DNA from: DATLWN01 sp964492895
GTDB taxonomy: Bacteria > Pseudomonadota > Zetaproteobacteria > Mariprofundales > Mariprofundaceae
DNA length: 64,000 nucleotides
Reading direction: 5' to 3'
Assembly (NCBI GenBank): GCA_964492895.1
Contig: CAZBLR010000005.1
Coordinates: 1 to 64,000, forward strand
This document shows positions 54,781 to 64,000 of this stretch, piece by piece. The number at the start of each line of letters is the position of its first letter. Within the stretch, counting starts at the first letter, position 1. Made by a program: the position numbers and the translations under genes. Under the pieces are notes generated by a model. The model worked only from the letters and a program-made list of their open reading frames with translations, did not search any database and had not been told where the DNA came from.

Positions 54781-56481
54781 CTACTCTTCGGGGCGCATGC
54801 GGATGTAGCCGGTCGGGCATTCCTTGGCGCACAGGCCGCAGCCCTTGCAGTAGTCGTAGTCGAACACGTAGTGCGAGCCGTCGCTGGCCAGTTCCACCGT
54901 CTTCAGCACGGCGTTGTCCGGGCAGTAGTTCCAGCAGTTGTCGCAAGCCAGGCAATTGCCGCAGGACAGGCAGCGGTCCGCCTCGCGCAACGCCTGTCCC
55001 TCGTCGAGCGGGCCGATGATCTCGGCCTGATCGGTGCGTTCGGCCACCGCCAGCTTCGGCGGCTCGGCGCGCGCGGCCGGGGCGAAGTAATTCAGGTTCA
55101 GCGATTCGATGCCGATGGGCGCCATCGCCTCGTCGACCAACTCGCGGCGCTCCAGCATGGCGGCGATGGCCTGGGCCGCCTTGCGTCCGTCGCCGATGGC
55201 AGCCGATACCGTGCCGCGGTCGCCGCGGGCATCGCCGCCCGCGAACACCTTCGGCCGCCCCGCCAGCCGGCCCCAGTCGTCGGGCCGGAAATAGGCGCGG
55301 TGATCGAGGAGCTCCTCCATGCCGGCCGCATCGACGACCTCGCCGATGGCCGGGATCACCATGTCCGCGTGGATAACCCGCTCCGTGCCTTCGAAGGCGA
55401 CGCGCTTTTTCCGGCCGTCGGCACCGGGCACCTTCTTCAGGCGCACGATCTCCACGCCCGTCGTCTGCGAGCCGCGCATGATCAGGCGCTTGATCGTGTG
55501 GTGGGCATGAAATTCGATGCCTTCCTCGACCGCTTCCGCGTATTCGCGCGGGACCACGTTCAGCACATCGCCCGGGTCCGAGTCCGGACCGGGCAGGCCC
55601 GAGGCGGTGATGATGGTGACCTCGGCTACCCCGGCACGCTTCATGATGCGCGCCAGGTCCACGGCGGTGTTGCCGCCGCCGTGGATGACCACGCTGGCCG
55701 GCGTCGGCACCCTGCCGAGATCGAGCCATTCGCGGATCAGGTGCAGGCCCTCGTGCAGGTCGGGCGGCGTGGCACCGTCGATGTCCCAGCCCCGTGACTG
55801 CTGGCAGCCGGGGCCCAGGAACACCGCATCGTATTCGGCCTCGAGATTCTCCAGCGACATGTCCCGCCCCAGCTGCTGGCGCGGCCTGAATGCGATGCCG
55901 AGCGCGAACAGGCGGGCCAGCTCCGCATCGACGACGTCGCGCGGCAGGCGCGTCATCGGGATGGCCGAGCGCAGCAGGCCGCCGGCCTCCGGCAGGGCGT
56001 CGAACACCGTGACAGGGTAGCCGCGCCGCACCAGCTGGTAGGCGCAGGACAGGCCCGCGGGTCCGGCACCGACGACGGCGATGCGCGCCTCGCGACTGCC
56101 GGATTCGGCCAGCCGCGGATAGGCCCAGTCACCCGCGATCGCGGCGTCGCCGACGAAACGCTCGAGGTCGTGGATGGCGACCGCCGCATCGAGGCTGCCG
56201 CGGTTGCAACGCGTCTCGCACGGATGCGGGCAGACGCGGCCGGTGATCGCCGGCAAGGGATTGGCGGCGACGAGCGCTTCCCAGGCCTCTCGCAGCTTGC
56301 GCTCCTGGACCTTGGCGATCCAGGCCTGGGCATCCTCGCCGGCCGGGCAGGCGCCGTGGCACGGGGCGCAGCTGTGCTGGTGGAACGGCGCCTCGACCCG
56401 CCAGCTGCCGGTCTTGAAGGCCAGCGAGGTGCCGGGCTCGGCCCAGGCGCCGCGCGTCATCACGGGACCCTTCGCGCTCAT
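54781..56481 (-). CDS. 2-oxoacid:ferredoxin oxidoreductase delta-type subunit, GltD-like FAD domain fused to ferredoxin
   Basis: 566 residues. An N-terminal Cys-rich domain (CAPCHGACPAG, then CPHPCETRCNRG) is followed by two Rossmann folds (VVGAGPAGLSCAYQLVRRG near residue 137; VIHGGGNTAVDLARIM near 260) as in the small subunit of glutamate synthase. The C-terminal ferredoxin domain has CLSCGNCLACDNCWNYCP and CKGCGLCAKECPTG, for two [4Fe-4S] clusters. It is probably the electron-transfer arm linking the oxidoreductase to NAD(P)H or ferredoxin. The last gene of the operon, its start overlaps the beta gene by four bases. Confidence 0.88.
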   Translation of the reverse strand: MSAKGPVMTRGAWAEPGTSLAFKTGSWRVEAPFHQHSCAPCHGACPAGEDAQAWIAKVQERKLREAWEALVAANPLPAITGRVCPHPCETRCNRGSLDAAVAIHDLERFVGDAAIAGDWAYPRLAESGSREARIAVVGAGPAGLSCAYQLVRRGYPVTVFDALPEAGGLLRSAIPMTRLPRDVVDAELARLFALGIAFRPRQQLGRDMSLENLEAEYDAVFLGPGCQQSRGWDIDGATPPDLHEGLHLIREWLDLGRVPTPASVVIHGGGNTAVDLARIMKRAGVAEVTIITASGLPGPDSDPGDVLNVVPREYAEAVEEGIEFHAHHTIKRLIMRGSQTTGVEIVRLKKVPGADGRKKRVAFEGTERVIHADMVIPAIGEVVDAAGMEELLDHRAYFRPDDWGRLAGRPKVFAGGDARGDRGTVSAAIGDGRKAAQAIAAMLERRELVDEAMAPIGIESLNLNYFAPAARAEPPKLAVAERTDQAEIIGPLDEGQALREADRCLSCGNCLACDNCWNYCPDNAVLKTVELASDGSHYVFDYDYCKGCGLCAKECPTGYIRMRPEE

Positions 56482-57470
56482 GACACCAGCCCCCCGCGGC
56501 GCACCGTGTCCGCACCCTCGCTGTCCAGGGGGTCGGCGTGGTCGATGGCCAGGCCGTAAGTGGAGATGTTGTGGTCGGCCAGCGCCTGCAGGTGCTCCCG
56601 CTCCTCCAGTGCGCGCGGATCGTCGCTGAACAGGTGCCGGAAGCGTCCCTGTGTCTTCAGGTAGTCGGTCACCGGCCGCGGATTGTGCAGCGGCATCACG
56701 TCGGTCAGGGCGCCGCGCTCGAGCTCGATGATCGGGAATAGTCCCGTCTGCACCGCCAGGCGCGCGATCTCGATGGTCATGTCGCCGTCGTGCCCCCAGC
56801 CGAGCGGGCAGGGGCAGTGCACCAGCAGGAAGGCGGGGCCCTCGACGGCCATGGCGCGCCGCACCTTGTGGCGCAGGTCGGCCGGGTAGGCGACCGAGGT
56901 GCTGGCGGCGTACGGGATGTGGTGGGCGGCGATGATCGACACCAGGTCCTTCTTCAGGTGGCGCTTGCCCATGCGCGCCTTGCCGGGCGGGGAGGTCGTG
57001 GTGCGCGCGGCGTGCGGCGTGGAACTGGAGCGCTGGATGCCGGTGTTCATGTAGGCCTCGTTGTCGAAGCAGACATAGAGCACGTCGTGGTTGCGCTCCA
57101 GCATGCCGGACAGGGCCTGGAAGCCGATGTCGAAGGTGCCGCCGTCGCCGCCGAAGGCCAGCACCTTGCTGTTGCGGCCCTGCGCCTTCAGCGCCGCCTC
57201 CATGCCGGAGGCGACGGCGGCGGCGTTCTCGAACACCGAGTGTACCCATGGCACGCGCCAGGCCGACTGCGGCCAGGGCGTGCTGAACACCTCCAGGCAG
57301 CCGGTGGCGTTGGCCACCATCACGTCGGGTCCGGCGGCCTGCAGTACCAGGCGCGCCCCCAGGGCCTCGCCGCAGCCCTGGCAGGCCCGGTGGCCGGACT
57401 CCAGGCCGCGGAAACGCGGCTCGATGGCCCGGATCTCGGCGATGTCGATGGTTTTCGGTTGCGTAGCCAT
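56478..57470 (-). CDS. porB: 2-oxoacid (pyruvate):ferredoxin oxidoreductase beta subunit
   Basis: 330 residues. It holds thiamine pyrophosphate and part of the active site. The GHRACQGCGEALGARLVLQ region has the Cys pair of the proximal cluster, and LAFGGDGGTFDIGFQALSGMLERN with YVCFDNEAYMNTG is the TPP-Mg binding block. CPCPLGWGHD near residue 230 matches PorB. The start (ATG 57470) follows the alpha stop by one base. The subunit set and sequence fit pyruvate synthase, which makes pyruvate from acetyl-CoA and CO2 or the reverse. Confidence 0.9.
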   Translation of the reverse strand: MATQPKTIDIAEIRAIEPRFRGLESGHRACQGCGEALGARLVLQAAGPDVMVANATGCLEVFSTPWPQSAWRVPWVHSVFENAAAVASGMEAALKAQGRNSKVLAFGGDGGTFDIGFQALSGMLERNHDVLYVCFDNEAYMNTGIQRSSSTPHAARTTTSPPGKARMGKRHLKKDLVSIIAAHHIPYAASTSVAYPADLRHKVRRAMAVEGPAFLLVHCPCPLGWGHDGDMTIEIARLAVQTGLFPIIELERGALTDVMPLHNPRPVTDYLKTQGRFRHLFSDDPRALEEREHLQALADHNISTYGLAIDHADPLDSEGADTVRRGGLVS

Positions 57471-57471
57471 A

Positions 57472-58641
57472 TCAGCGCTCCTCGGCCGGCAGCTTGTCCG
57501 GCTGTAGATCGAAGATGGCGAATCCGTCGCGGGCAGGCTTCCGGCTGGCCTCGAGGATGCGCGCCAACAGATCCAGCGGCATGTCGCGGCCGCCCAGGCC
57601 CGCGGCGTAGTTGTAGACCTCGGGAGGCTCCGCCATCCGGGACAGGGCGGCGCGCACCTCGGCGCCGATGATGCCGCCGGCGCCCGGCGACAGGGCGCGC
57701 TCGAGCACGATCAGCTTCTTGACGCCCTTGCACAGCCGGCGCAGCTCGGCCTCGGGGAAGGGGCGGAAGCAGCGCAGCGTCAGCAGCCTGATCTTGTCGC
57801 CCTCGTATTCGGCCATGGCCGCGCGCAGGGTGCCGGCCACCGAGCCGACGGCCAGGATGGCCGTATCGGCGCGCTTGGCGCCCTCGGCGCGGATCAGGCC
57901 GCCGCTGTCGCGGCCCGAGACCTGTTGCCAGTCGCGATCGGCGGCGAGGATCTCGTCGACGGCCTTCAGCATGGCCTGGTGATGCGCATGGCGCACCTCG
58001 GTGAAGTAGTCCGGGGTGACCAGGGCCCCGAGCGTGATCGGCTTCTGCGGGTCCAGTGCGCGCGAGAAACGGAAGGCGGGCAGGAAGGCGTCGACCTGCG
58101 TCTGCTCCGGCAGGTCGATGCCCTCCAGCGTGTGCGTCAACGTGAAGCCGTCGACGCAGACCATCACCGGCAGCTCGGTGCGCTCGGAGATGCGGAAGGC
58201 CTGGATGGTCGTGTCCACGGCCTCCTGGTTGTCGCTGCAGTACAACTGGATCCAGCCGGAATCGCGTACGGCCATCGAGTCCTGGTGGTCGTTCCAGATC
58301 GAGATCGGGGCGGAGACGGCGCGGTTGGCACAGGTCAGCACCATCGGCAGGCGCATGCCGGCGATGTTGTACAGCACCTCGGACATCAACAGGATGCCCT
58401 GGGACGAGGTGGCCGTGTAGGAACGGGAACCGGCGGCGACGGCCCCGAGCACCACCGAGGCGGCCGAGAACTCGCTCTCCACGCTGACCATCTCGCAGTC
58501 CAGCACGCCGTCGGCGATCAGCTTGGAGATGTTCTCGACGATGTGCGTCTGCGGCGTGATCGGATAGGCGGCCACGACCTGCGGCCGGCACATCGCCACG
58601 GTTTTGGCGATGGCCTGGGAGCCTTCAAGCGCTTGCTGCAA
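57472..58641 (-). CDS. porA: 2-oxoacid (pyruvate):ferredoxin oxidoreductase alpha subunit
   Basis: 389 residues. The opening EGSQAIAKTVAMCRPQVVAAYPITPQTHIVE and VESEFSAASVVLGAVAAGSR are the PorA domain I signatures, and the TATSSQGILLMSEVLYNIAG and VLERALSPGAGGIIGAEV stretches complete the fold. The start is TTG at 58641: AAGGAGG lies six bases upstream and no ATG or GTG is in range. It overlaps the gamma gene by 17 bases. Confidence 0.9.
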   Translation of the reverse strand: MQQALEGSQAIAKTVAMCRPQVVAAYPITPQTHIVENISKLIADGVLDCEMVSVESEFSAASVVLGAVAAGSRSYTATSSQGILLMSEVLYNIAGMRLPMVLTCANRAVSAPISIWNDHQDSMAVRDSGWIQLYCSDNQEAVDTTIQAFRISERTELPVMVCVDGFTLTHTLEGIDLPEQTQVDAFLPAFRFSRALDPQKPITLGALVTPDYFTEVRHAHHQAMLKAVDEILAADRDWQQVSGRDSGGLIRAEGAKRADTAILAVGSVAGTLRAAMAEYEGDKIRLLTLRCFRPFPEAELRRLCKGVKKLIVLERALSPGAGGIIGAEVRAALSRMAEPPEVYNYAAGLGGRDMPLDLLARILEASRKPARDGFAIFDLQPDKLPAEER

Positions 58642-59200
58642 GATGTGCCTCCTTCCAGAGCCCGGCCGGCACCCTGCCGGCAGCGAGCTCGACCAGTTGC
58701 TTGTTCTTCTCCAGCACCGCGCCCTTGAAGCGCTGTTCCAGCGCGTGCACCAGGCTTTCGTGCGGCAGGATGCCGGTCAGCGTCAAAAAGGCGGACAGCA
58801 GCGGCACGTTCGGCACGTCGCGGCCCACCGTTTCCAGCGCCATGGCCGTGGCCGGCAGCGTCACGGTCGGCTTCCCGAGTTGTTTCGACATCTCGTCGGA
58901 CGAACGGCTGGAGTTGAGCAGGATGCCGCCGCCGTCCAGCAGGCCGCCCGTCAGCCCGGGTTCGTGCAGCAGGGTCTGGTCCTGGATGATCAGGTAGGCC
59001 GGGTGCAGCACCTGGTTGCGTCGCTGGATCGGTGTCTCGGCGATGCGTACGAAGGCCACGACCGGGGCCCCGCGCCGCTCGGCACCGAAGGCCGGGAAGG
59101 CCTGGCATTGCAGGCCGGCGTCGAAGGCGGCGGTGGCCAACAGGTAGGCGGCAACCACGTTGCCCTGGCCGCCACGCCCGTGGATGCGAATCTCGATCAT
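58625..59200 (-). CDS. porG: 2-oxoacid (pyruvate):ferredoxin oxidoreductase gamma subunit
   Basis: 191 residues, first gene of the minus-strand operon. IEIRIHGRGGQGNVVAAYLLATAAF and FPAFGAERRGAPVVAFVRI are diagnostic of the gamma subunit, which in this class is a structural and CoA-binding part of the complex. The gene order gamma-alpha-beta-delta fits four-subunit ancestral oxidoreductases. The ATG at 59200 is chosen; the open frame extends upstream toward guaB but has no family similarity there. The promoter should lie in the 175-base divergent spacer shared with guaB. Confidence 0.9.
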   Translation of the reverse strand: MIEIRIHGRGGQGNVVAAYLLATAAFDAGLQCQAFPAFGAERRGAPVVAFVRIAETPIQRRNQVLHPAYLIIQDQTLLHEPGLTGGLLDGGGILLNSSRSSDEMSKQLGKPTVTLPATAMALETVGRDVPNVPLLSAFLTLTGILPHESLVHALEQRFKGAVLEKNKQLVELAAGRVPAGLWKEAHLAASA

Positions 59201-59375
59201 GGAGGCGACCTCCGTGTCGTTGCATGAGGGGTGGAATTCATCCCACGACAGTGTAGACCGTATCCGAACATGTTGCTTGCTGACAGTGGATTCTTTGCGA
59301 ACCGAGGGCGATTCCGGCTTTTGCCGTCCGCCTCTGTTCAGGATACAATGCGGCGCTTTACCGGGGGTTGGTTTC

Positions 59376-60848
59376 ATGCATGAACCGATGTTCGTCGAGG
59401 CGCTGACGTTTGATGACGTGCTGCTGGTGCCGCAGGCCAGTTCCGTGCTGCCGAAGACGGCCGATGTCTCGTCGCAGCTGACGCGCAATATCCGCCTGAA
59501 TATCCCGGCCGTGTCGGCGGCGATGGATACGGTCACCGAATCGCGCACGGCAATCTGCATGGCCCAGGAGGGCGGCATCGGCGTCATCCACAAGAACCTG
59601 ACACCGGAGGAGCAGGCCGCCGAGGTGCGGCGCGTCAAGCGCTACGAGGCGGGCGTGGTGCAGGATCCGCTGACGGTGACTCCGGAAAACACCCTGGCCC
59701 AGGTGCGCGAGCTGTCGCGCCAGAACGGCTTCTCCGGTTTCCCGGTGCTCGATGCCGACGGCAAGCTGTGCGGCATTATCACCAACCGCGACATCCGTTT
59801 CGAGAGCGACGCCGAGTGCCGCGTCAGCCAGATGATGACCCCGCGCGACAAGCTGGTCACGGTAGCGGCGGGTACGGCGCTCGATGCCTGCAAGCAGCTG
59901 TTCCGCGAGCACCGCATCGAGAAGCTGCCGGTGGTCGATGCCGACGGCCATCTGCGCGGCATGATCACGGTGCGCGACATCGAGAAATCCACGGCCTTCC
60001 CGAACGCGGTGCGCGACAGCTACGGTCGCCTGCTGGTGGCGGCCGCCATCGGTGTCGGCGACACGGAGATGCATCGTTTCGAGGTGCTGCACTCGGCCGG
60101 CGTCGATGCCGTGATCGTCGATACCGCGCACGGCCATTCCCGCGGCGTCATCGACCAGGTGCGTGAGATCAAGCGCCGCCATGCCGATGTCGAGGTCATC
60201 GCCGGCAACGTGGCCACCGCCGACGCGGTGCGCGACCTGATCGAGGCGGGTGCGGATGCGGTCAAGGTGGGCATCGGCCCCGGTTCGATCTGCACCACGC
60301 GCATGATCGCCGGCGTCGGCGTGCCGCAGCTGTCTGCCATCATGGAGTGCGCGCAGGCCGCGCGCGGGTCCGGCGTGCCGATCATCGGCGACGGCGGCAT
60401 CAAGTTCTCCGGCGATTTCGCCAAGGCCATCGCCGCCGGGGCCGACACCTGCATGTTCGGCTCGATGCTGGCCGGCACCGACGAGGCGCCGGGCGAGAAG
60501 ATCCTGTACCAGGGCCGCGCCTACAAGTCGTACCGCGGCATGGGCTCGCTGGGTGCGATGAAGAAGGGCAGCAAGGACCGCTATTTCCAGGGCGACGTCG
60601 ACGAGGCCATGAAGCTGGTGCCCGAGGGCATCGAGGGGCGCGTGGCCTACAAGGGCGCGCTGTCCGACATCCTGCACCAGCTGGTCGGCGGCCTGCGTGC
60701 CGCCATGGGTTATGTCGGGGCCGCCGACGTGGCGACCATGCACGAGCGGGCGAAGTTCGTGAAGATCACCGGCTCCGGCCTGCGCGAAAGCCATGTGCAC
60801 GACGTGACGATCACCGAAGAGGCGCCGAACTATCGTCTCGACTCTTGA
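59376..60848 (+). CDS. guaB: Inosine-5'-monophosphate dehydrogenase
   Basis: 490 residues. It catalyses the first step from IMP to GMP. EALTFDDVLLVPQASSVLP opens the catalytic barrel, two CBS domains lie at about 95-205, the catalytic Cys loop is GIGPGSICTTR, and the mobile flap has YRGMGSLGAMKKGSKDRY. It is paired with guaA downstream, the usual order, but separated from it by a 428-base hairpin-rich repeat. It is divergent from the porG operon. ATG at 59376 is in the MHEPMFVEALTF context, so the start fits the family length. Confidence 0.97.
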   Translation: MHEPMFVEALTFDDVLLVPQASSVLPKTADVSSQLTRNIRLNIPAVSAAMDTVTESRTAICMAQEGGIGVIHKNLTPEEQAAEVRRVKRYEAGVVQDPLTVTPENTLAQVRELSRQNGFSGFPVLDADGKLCGIITNRDIRFESDAECRVSQMMTPRDKLVTVAAGTALDACKQLFREHRIEKLPVVDADGHLRGMITVRDIEKSTAFPNAVRDSYGRLLVAAAIGVGDTEMHRFEVLHSAGVDAVIVDTAHGHSRGVIDQVREIKRRHADVEVIAGNVATADAVRDLIEAGADAVKVGIGPGSICTTRMIAGVGVPQLSAIMECAQAARGSGVPIIGDGGIKFSGDFAKAIAAGADTCMFGSMLAGTDEAPGEKILYQGRAYKSYRGMGSLGAMKKGSKDRYFQGDVDEAMKLVPEGIEGRVAYKGALSDILHQLVGGLRAAMGYVGAADVATMHERAKFVKITGSGLRESHVHDVTITEEAPNYRLDS

Positions 60849-61276
60849 TTGTTTGATACGGCCTCGGAACATCCTGTCCTCGGCCTTGCGGCGCGATCGA
60901 AAACGCAGTTTCCGATCACTTGCTGAAGCCACCCATCCATGGGTGGAGGCCGTATCCACCCGCCATGGATGGCGGGCGAATCCGGTAGGATTCGTGAGTA
61001 CCGGGAAACTTGTTTTGCCGGTGCGTGGTGAGCAAAAGGCAGGAGCCTTTTGCGGATGGAGCAAGCCGATACGGCATCGGGCCTCCTGCCCTCGGCCTTG
61101 ACGCAGCCCGAATTTTGCGAAATCCGGGCTGCTTACTAAAGCCGCACATCCGTGTGCGGAATGCTTGGACAACCCGCCCATGGAGGGGCGGCGGCCGAAC
61201 GAAGGTGAGGCCGTAAGCTGCGAAAAACCGCGCTTTTGCGCAGCGGTTTGAGCAAAATATAGGAGATATTTTGCGG
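60849..61276 (+). repeat. Modular hairpin repeat, copy C (double unit, guaB-guaA spacer)
   Basis: The whole 428-base spacer is built from repeat modules. Unit one begins GATACGGCC at 60855 and carries the hairpins GATCGAAAAC/GTTTCCGATC (60895-60917), CCACCCA-TCCA-TGGGTGG (60929-60946), CCCGCCAT/ATGGCGGG (60959-60976) and CGAATCC/GGATTCG (60977-60994); GGCCGTATC at 60948 mirrors its start. Unit two begins at 61068 and carries GCAGCCCG/CGGGCTGC (61103-61132) and CCGCACA-TCCG-TGTGCGG (61142-61159). Each unit is followed by a hairpin with AGGAG at or in its loop (61032-61053 and 61252-61274). No gene is seen here. Confidence 0.82.
61252..61274 (+). promoter_or_regulatory. Hairpin with the guaA Shine-Dalgarno in its loop
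   Basis: Perfect 9-bp stem GCAAAATAT/ATATTTTGC with the loop AGGAG (61261-61265). AGGAG is the only good ribosome-binding site for guaA: 5 bases before an in-frame TTG (61271, inside the stem) and 11 before the ATG at 61277. The A/T-rich stem is exceptional for this DNA. An upstream twin at 61032-61053 has the same outer GCAAAA/TTTTGC but GGC/GCC in place of TAT/ATA. A role in translational control of guaA is likely but not proven. Confidence 0.65.
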
Positions 61277-62890
<1,614 letters not shown>

Positions 62891-62913
62891 ATCCCTCCAA
62901 GGAGAGAACGGAT

Positions 62914-63633
<720 letters not shown>

Positions 63634-63637
63634 GGCG

Positions 63638-64000
63638 ATGTTCAGCAGGCTGACCGAGAAATTCGGGCAGATCACCGACCGCCTGCGCGGCGCGGCGCGG
63701 GTCAACGAGGCCGATCTCGACGCCACGCTGCGCGAGATGCGCATGGCGCTGCTGGAGGCCGATGTGGCGCTGCCGGTGGCGCGCAAGCTCATGGACGAGG
63801 TGCGTGCGCGTGCGCTGGGTGCCGAGGTGGCCAAGAGCCTGCAGCCGGGCCAGGTGATCATCAAGATCATGCACGATGCCCTGGCCGACATCCTCGGCGG
63901 CCAGCGGCGGGATCTCGATGTCTCGGCCATCCCCTCGGTCATCCTGCTGTGCGGCCTGCAGGGCGCGGGCAAGACGACGACGGCCGGCAAACTGGCCCGG
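63638..64000 (+). CDS. ffh: Signal recognition particle protein Ffh, N-terminal part (cut by window end)
   Basis: The first 121 codons of Ffh. MFSRLTEKFGQITDRLRG begins the four-helix N-domain and CGLQGAGKTTTAGKLAR is the G1 P-loop of the GTPase domain. The G-domain remainder and the M-domain that binds 4.5S RNA and signal peptides lie beyond base 64000. The start ATG at 63638 is four bases after the FKBP stop, with GAAGAAATAAGG as the nearest purine tract. Confidence 0.96.
   Translation, partial: MFSRLTEKFGQITDRLRGAARVNEADLDATLREMRMALLEADVALPVARKLMDEVRARALGAEVAKSLQPGQVIIKIMHDALADILGGQRRDLDVSAIPSVILLCGLQGAGKTTTAGKLAR

Noticed and set aside
56482..57249. Upstream extension of the FAD-ferredoxin subunit to an 822-residue protein
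   Set aside because: The extra part lies inside porB in another frame and reads as Arg/Gly-rich noise. The ATG at 56481 overlaps the porB stop and begins the family sequence.

Overview
The window is about 64 kb of GC-rich, densely coding DNA from the chromosome of a proteobacterium. The order of the housekeeping genes is proteobacterial (ftsH-folP, thrS-infC-rpmI-rplT-pheS-pheT, mutS-glnD, guaB-guaA). Several genes point to a sulfur oxidiser: a fused DoxD-DoxA thiosulfate:quinone oxidoreductase, an exported DsrE-like protein, a TusA-type sulfur carrier and a DsrE2-type protein. A four-gene pyruvate/2-oxoacid:ferredoxin oxidoreductase would fit autotrophy or anaerobic carbon metabolism. Acidithiobacillia or sulfur-oxidising Gammaproteobacteria are the best guess. 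The genus cannot be read from the sequence. Both ends cut a gene: valS at the left, ffh at the right. No insertion sequence, phage, integron or CRISPR array was seen.

Layout. 0-5.8 kb: the 3' end of valS, then a Gld-type ABC-2 export operon (ATPase, permease, GldG-like, DUF4340) coupled to a HAD phosphatase. 5.8-11.6 kb: an AsmA protein, a YciO-like protein and two MFS exporters. 11.6-14.1 kb, minus strand: a Zn/Mn ABC importer. 14.3-20.4 kb: an uncharacterised 717-residue protein with a possible degenerate nucleotide-cyclase domain, then tilS, ftsH and folP. 20.4-24.2 kb: the thiosulfate module (LysR regulator, DsrE-like protein, orphan binding protein, DoxDA). 24.3-27.1 kb: cdaA-cdaR-glmM, a c-di-AMP/cell-wall operon better known from Firmicutes. 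27.3-30.6 kb: two c-di-GMP enzymes. 30.7-31.3 kb: tRNA-Val(GAC) and a Met/Lys/Asp-repeat exported protein. 31.5-39.1 kb: the translation operon from thrS to pheT, then rnhB. 39.2-42.8 kb: a UspA-like protein coupled to a P2-type cation ATPase. 43.2-52.6 kb: a long run of overlapping genes from mutS to an ABM-domain protein. 52.6-54.8 kb: tusA and dsrE2 (minus strand) and a dicarboxylate/amino-acid symporter. 54.8-59.2 kb, minus strand: the 2-oxoacid:ferredoxin oxidoreductase genes. 59.4-64 kb: guaB, guaA, an FKBP lipoprotein and the start of ffh.

The main unexplained structure is a family of modular, hairpin-rich intergenic repeats directly upstream of pheS, rnhB and guaA. Stem sequences change between copies by compensatory substitutions while the loops stay fixed. 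Three of the hairpins carry a GGAG or AGGAG sequence in the loop, and one of these is placed to act as the guaA ribosome-binding site. Other notable points are the infC gene with a probable AUC start, the c-di-AMP operon, an orphan substrate-binding protein beside DoxDA, and the pseudo-cyclase-like protein.
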